From Acidobacteriota bacterium (GTDB lineage: Bacteria; Acidobacteriota; Vicinamibacteria; Vicinamibacterales; JAFNAJ01): a stretch of 48,068 bases of DNA. The notes beneath the pieces are model-generated. The model had not been told where the DNA came from, made no database searches, and worked only from the letters and a program-made list of their open reading frames with translations. A program made the translations under genes and the position numbers. Below are positions 7,961-16,247 of the stretch, piece after piece; position 1 is the first letter of the stretch; the number at the start of each line of letters is the position of its first letter. The stretch spans positions 1 through 48,068 of the forward strand of contig JAHDVP010000025.1 of the NCBI GenBank assembly GCA_023384575.1, given 5' to 3'.

Positions 7961-8965
7961 CTACAATTCGTGGACGATGGACGGGTCGATCTCCCGCACG
8001 GAGGCGCATCCCGTGATCGACATGTTCCGTCGGAGCTCGTCGACGAGGGCGACGACGAGATCGCGCACGCCGTCGGCCCCGTCGGCGGCGAGCCCCACCA
8101 TCAGCGCCGTGCCCAGCATCACCGCGTCGGCGCCGCGCGCGAGCGCCTTCAGCACGTCGGTGCCGGTGTGCAGCCCGCTGCCGGCAATCACGGTCACGCC
8201 CGACCCATCGAGCGCCCGGGCGATGTCGGGCAGCAGCTTCACGGGCGGCACCGCGTAGTCGATGATCTCGCCGCCGTGATGGCACACGACCACGGCCGAC
8301 GCGCCGACGTCGCGCGCCACGAGCGCGTCGCGCACCGACAGCACGCCCTTCACGATGAACGGCAGTCGCGTCTGCTCGCGGATGGCGCGCAGGTCGGCCG
8401 GCGCGATGGGCGCGACGTAGGGTTCGCCCACCGGCTCGTAGCGCGTGCGCACCCCGAAGTAGGCGTCGACGTCGATGCCGACGGCCACCGCGCCGCGCGC
8501 CTCGGCGTCGCGCATCTTGTAGAGGATCCGCTCGCGCTCGCGATAGGGCTTCACGATCACGTAGGTCGGCGCGCCGACGGCGACGACGGACTGCACCTGT
8601 TCGGAGGTCGAGACGCCGAGCCCCATGAGGCTGCCGGCGGCCTTGAGCCCCTCGGCGATCGGCTCGAGGTAGCCCGTGCCGTACTGCGGCCCGTGCGCGG
8701 CGAGCTGCCCGAGCAGCCGACCGAAGCCGAGCGGCGCGCCGATGACCGGCGCGGCGAGGTCGACGCCGAACAGCGTCGTACGCGTGTCGGCCACCACCGC
8801 ACCGAGCACGCGCATCTCGAAGGCGAGCCGGTCGAGATACGCGCGATTCAGCCGGTGCGACGCCTGCGTCTCGGCGTCGAGCACCAGGTCGGCCTCGCGC
8901 CCCATCTCGCGAATGCGCGCCAGGCCGCGCTGCCAGAGCTCGCCGAAGGTTCGCGGAGCCGTCAT
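7961..8965 (-). CDS. FMN-dependent alpha-hydroxyacid dehydrogenase-like protein
   Basis: A 334-residue TIM-barrel flavoprotein of the lactate/glycolate oxidase and lactate monooxygenase family, predicted cytoplasmic. Visible are VIGAPLGFGRL (flavin-side loop), the conserved lysine in FIVKGV (Lys206), the catalytic-histidine loop CHHGGEIIDY (His230) and the phosphate-binding AGSGLHTGTDVLKALARGADAVM region (261-283). The usual SNHGGRQ loop has become CHHGGEI: the substrate-carboxylate arginine is Glu233, and the DGG/DSG of the phosphate loop is GSG. Hydroxyacid oxidation may therefore be altered. The stop abuts a hairpin. A GGTAGAATT element lies 27 bases upstream of the ATG. Confidence 0.82.
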   Translation of the reverse strand: MTAPRTFGELWQRGLARIREMGREADLVLDAETQASHRLNRAYLDRLAFEMRVLGAVVADTRTTLFGVDLAAPVIGAPLGFGRLLGQLAAHGPQYGTGYLEPIAEGLKAAGSLMGLGVSTSEQVQSVVAVGAPTYVIVKPYRERERILYKMRDAEARGAVAVGIDVDAYFGVRTRYEPVGEPYVAPIAPADLRAIREQTRLPFIVKGVLSVRDALVARDVGASAVVVCHHGGEIIDYAVPPVKLLPDIARALDGSGVTVIAGSGLHTGTDVLKALARGADAVMLGTALMVGLAADGADGVRDLVVALVDELRRNMSITGCASVREIDPSIVHEL

Positions 8966-8992
8966 GTGCGCCTCGCGGGACGGGAACCAATA

Positions 8993-9000
8993 ATTCTACC
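8993..9000 (-). promoter_or_regulatory. GGTAGAAT element, likely -10 of the FMN dehydrogenase gene
   Basis: On the minus strand TAGAAT ends 27 bases before the ATG at 8965, a good distance for a -10 box. A weak CTGACG is found 19 bases upstream. The octamer belongs to the recurrent AGTAGAATA-type element. Confidence 0.35.
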
Positions 9001-9125
9001 TGAGAGTTGATTTATTTCGTCAGTGCCACGAGCGCCACCGGCGGGCGCCGCCCATCGTCCGGTGCAGATGGCCATCAACAGCCTTCCGGGATGCCGTGTC
9101 GCGGACGACCGCAATCTACCGGTTC

Positions 9126-9154
9126 TTGACTCAAAGGTCAAACACCGTGACAAT
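9126..9154 (+). promoter_or_regulatory. Sigma70-type promoter with overlapping inverted repeat
   Basis: TTGACT (9126-9131), a 17-base spacer and GACAAT (9149-9154) form a plausible promoter for the plus-strand operon. The -35 lies in an inverted repeat, TTGAC-TCAAAG-GTCAA (9126-9141), that could be an operator. Because the -10 covers the TTG at 9154, transcription should start near 9161, which favours ATG 9178 as the first codon. Confidence 0.45.
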
Positions 9155-9177
9155 TGAGGCGTTCCCGGTATTTCTTC

Positions 9178-10224
9178 ATGTTCCCGCAGCTGGGCGCCGT
9201 GCTCGCCCTCACCGGTCCGGAAGCGCCCTACGCGCGACAACTCTGGCACGCGCTCGCGCTCGCCGTCCACGACGTGCCGTGGCCGCTCGCTTTCCGGATC
9301 GAGGACGACCACGCCACGCCCGCGCGGGCCCGCGAGGCCGCCGCCCGCCTCGCCGACAACCCGCGCGTGGTCGCGGCCATCGGGCCGATGAACTCGTGGA
9401 CGTGCGAGGAGGCCGCGGCCGTCTTCGCCGAGGCCGGGCTGCCGCACATCACGCCGTCGGCCTCGAACGTGGCGCTCGCCCGCCGCGGCTGGCCGACCTT
9501 CTTCCGCGCGTGCCCGAACGACACCGTCCAGGCGCGCGCGCTCGCCGACGTCGCGGCGCGGCTCGCCGGCGCCACGTCGGTCGCGGCGGTCGACGACCTG
9601 TCGAACTTCGCGGCCCCGCTCGGCGCGGAGTTCCTCGCGAGCTGTCAGACGCTCGGACTCGCCTCGTACGGCCAGCACGGCGTCGACCACGGCTCGCCCG
9701 GCACGACGCTCGCGCTCGAGGCGCTCGGCCGGACCCTCGCCGAGTTCCAGCCCGACGTCGTGCTCATCGCGGGCCTCGAGGACGCCTGCCGCGCGAGCGC
9801 GCTCACGCTGCGGGCGCACGGGGTCCGCGGGACGTTCGTCGGCACCGACGGCATCAAGCCGACCCGCGCGCTGTGGGTCGACGGTCATCCGGCCGTCTGG
9901 CTCACCAACAGCGGCACCGACGCCGCCGAGCGCGCGCCCGCCTTCCACGACCGGATGCTCGCGCGGGCGGGCACGCACGCCTCCATCTACACCGTCGAGA
10001 CCTACGACGCGGCGCTGCTCCTCGCCACGCTCGTCGCGGAGGGGGCCGACACGCGCGAGGCGATGGCCGCGGCGCTCGGGTCGGGCCGGCGCTTCGACGG
10101 CCTCTCGGGCAACCTGGCGTTCGACGCGCGCGGCGAACGGCTCTTTGCCGACATCGGCGTGTACCGCGACGAGGGGCTCGGACCGCGGTTCGTGGGCACC
10201 GCCGCCAGCCTGGTGGCCGCATGA
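9178..10224 (+). CDS. Leu/Ile/Val-binding-type ligand-binding protein without signal peptide
   Basis: A 348-residue type I periplasmic-binding-protein fold of the branched-chain amino acid/amide family. The N-terminus MFPQLGAVLALTGPEAPYA matches the mature start of such proteins, followed by AAIGPMNSWTCEEAAAVFAEAG, HITPSASN and TDGIKP. No hydrophobic signal precedes it, even with the alternative TTG start at 9154, and no ABC permease or ATPase lies nearby. It may therefore be a cytoplasmic ligand sensor (AmiC-like) or have lost its signal. Its stop overlaps the first SDR gene as ATGA, which ties its ligand to SDR chemistry. The ribosome binding site is weak. Confidence 0.75.
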   Translation: MFPQLGAVLALTGPEAPYARQLWHALALAVHDVPWPLAFRIEDDHATPARAREAAARLADNPRVVAAIGPMNSWTCEEAAAVFAEAGLPHITPSASNVALARRGWPTFFRACPNDTVQARALADVAARLAGATSVAAVDDLSNFAAPLGAEFLASCQTLGLASYGQHGVDHGSPGTTLALEALGRTLAEFQPDVVLIAGLEDACRASALTLRAHGVRGTFVGTDGIKPTRALWVDGHPAVWLTNSGTDAAERAPAFHDRMLARAGTHASIYTVETYDAALLLATLVAEGADTREAMAAALGSGRRFDGLSGNLAFDARGERLFADIGVYRDEGLGPRFVGTAASLVAA

Positions 10225-10979
10225 CGGCCCCACCGCTCGCGGAACGCGTCGTGCTCGTGACCGGGGCCGCGCAGGGCATCGGCCGGGCCATCGCGCTCGC
10301 GGCCGCGCGCGGGGGCGCCGACGTGGGCGTCGTCGACCTCAACGGCGCGGGCGCCGACGCCACCGCCAACGACGTCCGCGCCCTCGGCCGCGCCGCGGCA
10401 GCCTTCGCCGGCGACATCACCAGCGCGGAGTCGCGGATCGCGGCGCTCGCCGCCCTCCGGCGCGCGATCGGCCAGCCCGACGTCCTCGTCAACAACGCCG
10501 GCGTCCAGATCATCGGCGATCCGCTCGCCTACGACGCGGCGTCGGTCGATCGCACCCTCGCCGTGAACCTCGTCGCGCCGTTCGCGCTCTCGCAGCTCGT
10601 CGCGCAGGACTGGGTCGACCGCGGAACGCCCGGCGCCATCGTCAACATCGCCTCGATCGCCGGCACGACGCAGTTCCCGCTCCACACGCTCTACTCGGTG
10701 TCGAAGGGCGCGCTGCGGACCATGACGGCGGCGCTCGCCTTCGAGCTGGCACGGTTCGGCATCCGGGTGAACGCGGTGGCGCCGGGCCACATCGACACGC
10801 CGCTCCTGCTCGTGTCGAAGGACCCCGTCGCGCTCGCCGCGCGGATCCGGCTCGTCCCGCTCGGCCGTCTCGGCACGCCCGACGACATCGCCCGCGCCGT
10901 CGTGTTCCTGGCGTCGAGCCGCGCGTCGTACATCACCGGCCAGACGCTCACCGTCGACGGGGGGTACACGCTGTCATGA
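10221..10979 (+). CDS. SDR-family oxidoreductase (first of pair)
   Basis: A classical short-chain dehydrogenase/reductase of 252 residues. The cofactor motif TGAAQGIG is at 14-21, with an acidic Asp39 after the second strand favouring NAD(H). NNAGV is at 91-95. The catalytic residues are Ser145, Tyr158 and Lys162 (TLYSVSKG), and the C-terminal TGQTLTVDGGY is typical of FabG/3-oxoacyl-ACP reductase relatives. The substrate is unknown; sugar, polyol and hydroxyacyl oxidations are all possible. It overlaps both neighbours by four bases, so the three genes are translationally coupled. Confidence 0.9.
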   Translation: MTAPPLAERVVLVTGAAQGIGRAIALAAARGGADVGVVDLNGAGADATANDVRALGRAAAAFAGDITSAESRIAALAALRRAIGQPDVLVNNAGVQIIGDPLAYDAASVDRTLAVNLVAPFALSQLVAQDWVDRGTPGAIVNIASIAGTTQFPLHTLYSVSKGALRTMTAALAFELARFGIRVNAVAPGHIDTPLLLVSKDPVALAARIRLVPLGRLGTPDDIARAVVFLASSRASYITGQTLTVDGGYTLS

Positions 10980-11701
10980 CCCTCACGCCCTCGCGCCCGG
11001 TCGCCCTCGTCACCGGGGGAGCGCGCGGCATCGGCCGCGCGATCGTCCGCCGCCTGCGCGAGCACGGGGCGCGCGTCGCCGTGTTCGACCGCGATGCCGT
11101 GGACGGACCGGACGAAGACGCCGTCGCCTGGTGGAGAGTCGACGTCACCGACCGGGCGGCCGTGGCGCACGCCGTGGCCGACCTCGTCGGCCGCTTCGGC
11201 CCCGTCTCGACGCTGGTCAACAACGCGGGGGTGCTCGACGCGCGGCCGGCCGCCGAGGTCACCCCCGAGGCCTGGCAGCGCGTGATGCGCGTCAACCTCG
11301 AGGCCGTCTTCTTCGTGACCCAGGCCCTCGTCCCGCACCTCGCCGACGAGGCGAGCGTGGTCAACATCGCCAGCACGTCGGCGTTCCTCGTAGGCCGCGA
11401 CCAGGCGGTCTACGAAGCGTCGAAGGCCGGCGTCGTGATGCTCACGCGATCGCTCGCCGTGGAACTCGCGCCGCGGGTCCGCGTGAACGCCGTCGCGCCC
11501 GGCCTCGTCGACACGCCGATGACGCGGGAGCTCTTCGGCACCACGGAACGCTTCGACGCGCGCGTGGCCGAGAAGGTACCACTGGGTCGCGCCGCGCAGC
11601 CGGGCGACATCGCCGACGCCGTGGCCTTCCTCGCCAGTGACGACGCCGCCTACGTGACGGGCGAGACGCTCGTGGTCGACGGCGGGTGGATGTTGCCGTA
11701 A
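10976..11701 (+). CDS. SDR-family oxidoreductase (second of pair)
   Basis: A second classical SDR of 241 residues. TGGARGIG is at 13-20, NNAGV at 82-86, the catalytic serine lies in IASTSAF (133-135), and Tyr146 and Lys150 are in VYEASK. It ends TGETLVVDGGWMLP. Asp38 (VFDRD) suggests NAD(H). It is only moderately similar to the upstream SDR, so the two probably catalyse successive steps rather than being a recent duplicate. It is the last gene of the operon; a large imperfect inverted repeat follows. Confidence 0.9.
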   Translation: MTLTPSRPVALVTGGARGIGRAIVRRLREHGARVAVFDRDAVDGPDEDAVAWWRVDVTDRAAVAHAVADLVGRFGPVSTLVNNAGVLDARPAAEVTPEAWQRVMRVNLEAVFFVTQALVPHLADEASVVNIASTSAFLVGRDQAVYEASKAGVVMLTRSLAVELAPRVRVNAVAPGLVDTPMTRELFGTTERFDARVAEKVPLGRAAQPGDIADAVAFLASDDAAYVTGETLVVDGGWMLP

Positions 11702-11729
11702 CAGGCTGCTGGCTGGCGGCCCGACGCGC

Positions 11730-11924
11730 GCGGCCGGGGGCAGCCGTCTGCGGACGCGAACCTTGCGGAGCGGGCGACGGGGCGAGCTGGAATCCGCGTC
11801 GGAAGCGCCAGAAGTCCGCGTGGGGTGACGAAGTGGGGCCCCGCGCTTCCGCCGACAGATCGCTGCAGACGCGGATTCCCGCCCGCAGAGCAGTTCGCGG
11901 GAGCAGATGGGTGCCCCCGGCCGC
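11730..11924. repeat. Large imperfect inverted repeat between convergent genes
   Basis: The 331-base gap 11702-12032 holds no gene. Its outer arms 11730-11751 and 11903-11924 match at 20 of 22 positions as reverse complements. Inner arms contain GGAATCCGCGTC and GGAAGCGC with their complements. To the right are repeats of CTGCAGGC and GGCTCCG. It may be a bidirectional transcription stop or a small non-autonomous element. Confidence 0.6.
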
Positions 11925-12032
11925 GCTCTCGGGCTCACGATTCACGGCGACCGGCGGCGACAGGCTGCAGGCGACGGGCTGCTGGTTGGCTTGAGGCTGC
12001 AGGCTCCGGGCTCCGGGCTCCGGGCCCTGAGG

Positions 12033-14270
12033 TCAGAACGCCAACAGATAGTTCATCTTCGCCACGAGCGAGCGGTTCCGGACGATGGCCGGCCGCCTCA
12101 GCTCGTCGAGCTCCGTGTAGACGACGAACACATCCGTCCCCGGCCGGACGATCCAGTGGAAGCGCACGTTCGACGAGAGTTGCCGCAGATCGGGGTTGTA
12201 CTGGAGCAACGGCAGCAGCACCATGTCCTTGGTGAAGGCGATCTCGATCCGGCTCGACGCGAGCTGCGACACGAATCGCGAGTCCGGCAGGTCGATCCGG
12301 TTCACCTCGTAGCGCAGCGACGTCCCGAAGTGCTTGGTGAACCGGTAGTAGCCGTCAGCAACGAAGGTGTCGCGCGATCCGCCCCAGAACGCGCCACTCG
12401 CCGCCGTCAGGTTGACGCGCCCCCGGCGCCGGCGGAAGGTGTTGAGCTGCGCACGCCACGTGCCGAAGCGGTACGTGCCGGGCGCGATGGTGACGCCGGG
12501 ACGAAGCGGGAACGGCTGCTCGATGGCCTCGAGCCGGTCGACGAAGTCGAGCGCCAGCGTATCGCCGGTCTCGAAGGCCCCTGACACCGCGAGGCCCCGC
12601 TCGCGCGTCTCGAGCGTGCCGGCCTGGTTCGTGACGTAGCGACCGCTCGCCGTCGCGTGCACCTGGCGCAGCCACGACGCGCGCGGCCGACGGCTCACTC
12701 GGACCTCGCCGGCATGATCTCGCCGGTCGAGGCGCGACACGAAGCCGACGCCCGGACGGAACGCTCGGTCGACGTCGACCAGCTGGTAGCTCACGCCCAG
12801 GCGATCGGCGTCGTACGCGGCGCGCGCGTACGCCGCGTGCTGCACGCCCGGCGCATCGTGCGCGTGGAGCGCCGCGACGAACCCTTCGGCCACCCACACG
12901 CGGCGAAACCGCAGGCTGGCATCGACGCCCGCGACGCGGTTGAACCCTTCCCCACCCTGCCGGTTCGTGACCACGGCGCCCACGCTCGACCGGCTGAAGA
13001 CGTCGCGCCGGACGCGGACGACGCTGAAGTTCTCGCCCGGCGTGGCGTCGGTCGCGTCGGTCTGGAGGCTCATGAGCCCCAGGCTGGTGCGGCCCTGGCG
13101 GCCCGACAACCGCGCCCCGCCGCGGATGGGAATGACTCGTCCGTCGTTCGAGAGCCCGATGCGGCGGGTGAAGATCAGGTCGGCCTCGCGCGCCAGGCCG
13201 AACTGGAACATCTGTTGTCCTTCGAGGAAGAACTGCCGCTTCTCCGGAAAGAACAGTGAGAACCGGGTGAAGTTCGTCTGCAGGACATCGGCCTCCTCCT
13301 GCGCGAAGTCGGTGTTCAGCGTGAAGTCGGCCGTCAGCCCCGGGGTCACGCCCCACTTGGCGTCGAGACCGGCGTCACGCCGGCCGCGCGCGGGAGCGGC
13401 CGGCGCCTCGCGCGCCACGCCGCCGACGGCGTACGGCCGCAGTTCCAGGTTGCGGCCGGGCACGACCCCGTCGAGGCCGTGCAGGCGACCGAGCTCGGAC
13501 GGCCGATACCACGACGAGTCGTTCGCCACGAACGGCCAGTTGGCCTCCTCGTTCTTCCGCGGCAGGTTGCGCTTGAACCCGATGCCGAAGACGAGCGGCT
13601 CGCCCGGCGCCGGGCGGTTGAAGCGCAGCGACTTGAAGGGGATCGCCAGCTCGGCGTCCCAGCCCTCGGGCGTCCGCGTGCCGCGTGCGTCCCAGACGGT
13701 GTTCCAGTTCTGATTGCGCGTGGCCGTGGTCTCGCCCGTCTGCAGCGAGTCGACCATGTAGCCGTTGGCGTTGGTGACGAAGTGCACCGAGCTGCGGCGG
13801 TCGTGGAACGCGTCGATGGCGACGAGGATGAGGTCGTCGCTGCTGTTCTCGTCGCGAAAGAGCGAGAGCGCACGGACGCCCGCGGGGTCGCTGTCGAAGC
13901 AGCGGATGCCGATGTACAGGTGTGTATCGTCGTAGAGCACGCGGATCTCGGTGCGCTCGCTCGCCGGCAGGCCTTCGTTGTTCTCGCCCTGGTAGAACTC
14001 CGACGCGGGAACGGCGCGATCCCAGGCGGGCTCGTCGACGCGGCCGTCCAGTCGCAGCGCACCCTCGAGGCGCGCCGCCGTGAGGCTCCACTCGCGTGCC
14101 TGCAGTTCCCGCACGCGGTCGGCGCGGGCGTCGTCGGCCGAGGCCGGGCGCGGCACGACCGCGGCCAGGGTCAGGAGGGCGGCCGCGAGGCCTCGACCGA
14201 CGCGCCCGACGCCCGTCAGCGCCACGTGTGGGAGCGGGTCGACACGGTGAGGGCGACAGCACGCCGACAC
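12033..14270 (-). CDS. CBM9-like/DUF5916 outer-membrane beta-barrel protein
   Basis: A 745-residue protein with a signal peptide ending near RPASADD. Residues ~60-250 form a CBM9-like sugar-binding fold (LDGRVDEPAWDRA, VLYDDTHLYIGIRCFD, EGWDAELAIPFKSLRF). The remainder is a DUF5916 barrel with FFPEKRQFFLEGQQMF and alternating strands. It ends in the aromatic MNYLLAF, a typical outer-membrane insertion signal. Family members are abundant in Acidobacteriota and Bacteroidota, but their ligand is mostly unknown. The chosen start is a GTG with AGGA upstream; other starts are possible. It lies after the hairpin that ends the tandem DUF885 genes, so it may have its own promoter. Confidence 0.85.
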   Translation of the reverse strand: MSACCRPHRVDPLPHVALTGVGRVGRGLAAALLTLAAVVPRPASADDARADRVRELQAREWSLTAARLEGALRLDGRVDEPAWDRAVPASEFYQGENNEGLPASERTEIRVLYDDTHLYIGIRCFDSDPAGVRALSLFRDENSSDDLILVAIDAFHDRRSSVHFVTNANGYMVDSLQTGETTATRNQNWNTVWDARGTRTPEGWDAELAIPFKSLRFNRPAPGEPLVFGIGFKRNLPRKNEEANWPFVANDSSWYRPSELGRLHGLDGVVPGRNLELRPYAVGGVAREAPAAPARGRRDAGLDAKWGVTPGLTADFTLNTDFAQEEADVLQTNFTRFSLFFPEKRQFFLEGQQMFQFGLAREADLIFTRRIGLSNDGRVIPIRGGARLSGRQGRTSLGLMSLQTDATDATPGENFSVVRVRRDVFSRSSVGAVVTNRQGGEGFNRVAGVDASLRFRRVWVAEGFVAALHAHDAPGVQHAAYARAAYDADRLGVSYQLVDVDRAFRPGVGFVSRLDRRDHAGEVRVSRRPRASWLRQVHATASGRYVTNQAGTLETRERGLAVSGAFETGDTLALDFVDRLEAIEQPFPLRPGVTIAPGTYRFGTWRAQLNTFRRRRGRVNLTAASGAFWGGSRDTFVADGYYRFTKHFGTSLRYEVNRIDLPDSRFVSQLASSRIEIAFTKDMVLLPLLQYNPDLRQLSSNVRFHWIVRPGTDVFVVYTELDELRRPAIVRNRSLVAKMNYLLAF

Positions 14271-14318
14271 GGCATCCTGTGGCGGGATGATGCGGGGTCG
14301 TTCTCGACCTGGAACGGG

Positions 14319-14348
14319 GGGGCGACCGTACGAGCGTACGGTCGCCCC
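14319..14348 (-). terminator. Perfect 14-bp hairpin downstream of the first DUF885 gene
   Basis: GGGGCGACCGTACG and its complement flank a two-base centre, 10 bases after the stop at 14358. It is strong but lacks a T-run, and it separates the DUF885 cluster from the DUF5916 gene. Confidence 0.5.
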
Positions 14349-14357
14349 GTTGACGGA

Positions 14358-16166
14358 TCAGCCGCGCGACGCGGTCGTCGTCGCTCTCGGCCGGTACTGC
14401 TGCTCGAGCTCGTGGAAGAGCGCCTCGCGCACGAGCGTGATCGGGAGGAACCCGATCTTGTAGACGCGGTCGTGGAAGTCCTTGAGCGTGCCCTTCTGAT
14501 CGAGCTCGCGCATCTTCTTGAAGTAGTCCTCGCGCAGCAGCATCCACTCGAAGTAGCCCACCGTCGGCGCGCCCCACATGCTGCCGCGCTCGGTGATGCC
14601 GTCGATGTTGATCTGCGCGCCGCGGCGCACGAAGCCGATGCGTTCGTTCTCGAGCTGCAGTGCCTCGTCGTAGCCCATGCGCCCGGTGTGCAGGCCCGAG
14701 TCGATGATGACGCGCCCCATCCGCCACAGCTTCAGCCGCAGCATCTCGAGCGTGTACAGCTCCTGCTTGTCGGCCGGGTAGAAGCCGTAGTTCGGCGTCA
14801 GCTCCCATTCAATGTAGTAGCACCACGCCTGGTTCGAGTAGCTGCTCTCGTAGACGCGCAGCGGCCGGTGGTTGGCGTTCTGCCAGAGCCGCTGCAGGTG
14901 ATGCCCCGGGTACACCTCGTGGGTCGCGATCGCCCACATGAAGCTGTAGTCCTTCTCCGTCAGGTTCTCGTCGATGACCTGCTCGGGCCAGTCGGGGTTG
15001 GGCGGGATGACCGTCCAGGCCGCCTTGCGCGACGCCGACCCGGCCGGCACGCCAGGCCCCCAGCCCCACCACTGCGTCATCGACTGGTTCGGCGCCGCCG
15101 CCACCATGATCGCGTCGTCGTCGTCCCACGGGATCGAGACCAGGTCCTTTTCGATCACCCACTCGCGCGTCTTTCGCGTCGCCTCGTGGTGCGCGTAGAC
15201 CAGCGCCTCGGCGCTCGGGTGGTCCTGCTTCATGTCGCGGATGATCTGCAGCCACGTGCGCGTCGGATCGATCTTCCGCGCCTGCACCCGCATCGCCCGC
15301 TCGACGATGTTGAACTGCCGCCAGCCCCAGTCGTGATAGTTCGGCACCCGCGTGAAGCCCGGCATGCCCCGCGCGATCCGACGCAGGTTGAAGTCGTCTT
15401 CCGGGAACATGTGGCGCGTCTCGAGCAGCTTGTTGAACGTCTCGGCGCCCATCTGCCAGTTGCCGACGGGCTTGCGGGTCAGCTCGCCGGTGACGAAGCT
15501 CCGGAAGTCCTTGAGCGCGGCCACCGCCTTCTGGTTCTCGGCGAGCAGGGCGGCGCGCTGGTCGGGCGCCCGGTCGGCGAAGGCGGGCACCTGGCGCTCG
15601 AGGACGAGCAGGATGCCGTCGATCATGGGCAGGGTCAGCTCGTTCCAGCGCGGGATGTAGCGCACCAGGTTTTTCTTGCCGTTGGCGATGCGCGCCTCGA
15701 GGTGCTTCAGGTCGCCCACCATGTCCGCCGCCCGGGCCGACGGCGTGCGCGGGTCGGCGTCGAGGCGGTAGTTGAGCTGGGCGATGTTCAGGTAGACCCG
15801 CGGATCCATCTGCCAGTTCTTCACCCCCTCGCCGTCGATGATCGACGACTGCAGGATGCTCTGCAGGAAGCGGTAGTCGATGCTCTGGTCGAAGGTGAGC
15901 GCCTGCTGGTTGATCGCCTGCAGGTCCTTCAGGATGCGCCGGCGCGTCTCGAGGCTGCGCTCGAAGGACGCGGCGCTCAGGTCGCTCGGCTCGCGAGCCT
16001 CGCCGACGCCGCGCACCTCCTTGAGGTAGCGCGCCACCAGGTCCTCGAACGGCTGGTGGAGCGCCGGCTGCGCGAGGATCGCGCTCGAGGCCAGCCAGAG
16101 GCCGACCAGTAGTGCCAGGGTGCCGATGGCCATCTGCGGCCACCGGCGCGTCGTCGTTCGCTTCAT
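14358..16166 (-). CDS. Exported DUF885 protein, putative metallohydrolase (tandem copy A)
   Basis: A 602-residue DUF885 (PF05960) protein with a signal peptide ending near ILAQ (residue 33), so predicted periplasmic. The best catalytic candidate is the family motif HEVYPGHH (His416, Glu417, His422, His423), which looks like a metal-binding peptidase-type site. The substrate is unproven. The usual EGW box is QAW (NQAWCYYIEWELTP). The C-terminal region has RMGRVIIDSGLHTGRM and DFHDRVYKIG. It is third of three tandem paralogs after a TonB receptor gene. Nucleotides 14467-14783 are almost identical in all three. The gap to copy B is 81 bases. A peptidase role is inference. Confidence 0.88.
   Translation of the reverse strand: MKRTTTRRWPQMAIGTLALLVGLWLASSAILAQPALHQPFEDLVARYLKEVRGVGEAREPSDLSAASFERSLETRRRILKDLQAINQQALTFDQSIDYRFLQSILQSSIIDGEGVKNWQMDPRVYLNIAQLNYRLDADPRTPSARAADMVGDLKHLEARIANGKKNLVRYIPRWNELTLPMIDGILLVLERQVPAFADRAPDQRAALLAENQKAVAALKDFRSFVTGELTRKPVGNWQMGAETFNKLLETRHMFPEDDFNLRRIARGMPGFTRVPNYHDWGWRQFNIVERAMRVQARKIDPTRTWLQIIRDMKQDHPSAEALVYAHHEATRKTREWVIEKDLVSIPWDDDDAIMVAAAPNQSMTQWWGWGPGVPAGSASRKAAWTVIPPNPDWPEQVIDENLTEKDYSFMWAIATHEVYPGHHLQRLWQNANHRPLRVYESSYSNQAWCYYIEWELTPNYGFYPADKQELYTLEMLRLKLWRMGRVIIDSGLHTGRMGYDEALQLENERIGFVRRGAQINIDGITERGSMWGAPTVGYFEWMLLREDYFKKMRELDQKGTLKDFHDRVYKIGFLPITLVREALFHELEQQYRPRATTTASRG
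14467..14783 (-). repeat. 317-nt near-identical coding block, copy 1
   Basis: This encodes ~105 residues of the DUF885 C-terminal region, from FYPADKQELY to KDFHDRV. By eye I find a single base difference (a G-to-A near 14499 on the plus strand) from the blocks at 16348-16664 and 18184-18500. Flanking gene parts differ clearly, including at synonymous sites, so recent gene conversion is likely. Confidence 0.85.
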
Positions 16167-16247
16167 CGAATGCCCCTTTCTCCTGTCAATCGTCGCTCTC
16201 GGGCCACGGTCCGGCGTCGGGCCCCGGCGTTCCTCCGGTCGGCACGC

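Noticed and set aside
9154-9177. TTG 9154 as the start of the binding protein
   Set aside because: It coincides with the predicted -10 box and adds no signal peptide; ATG 9178 is preferred, though not proven.
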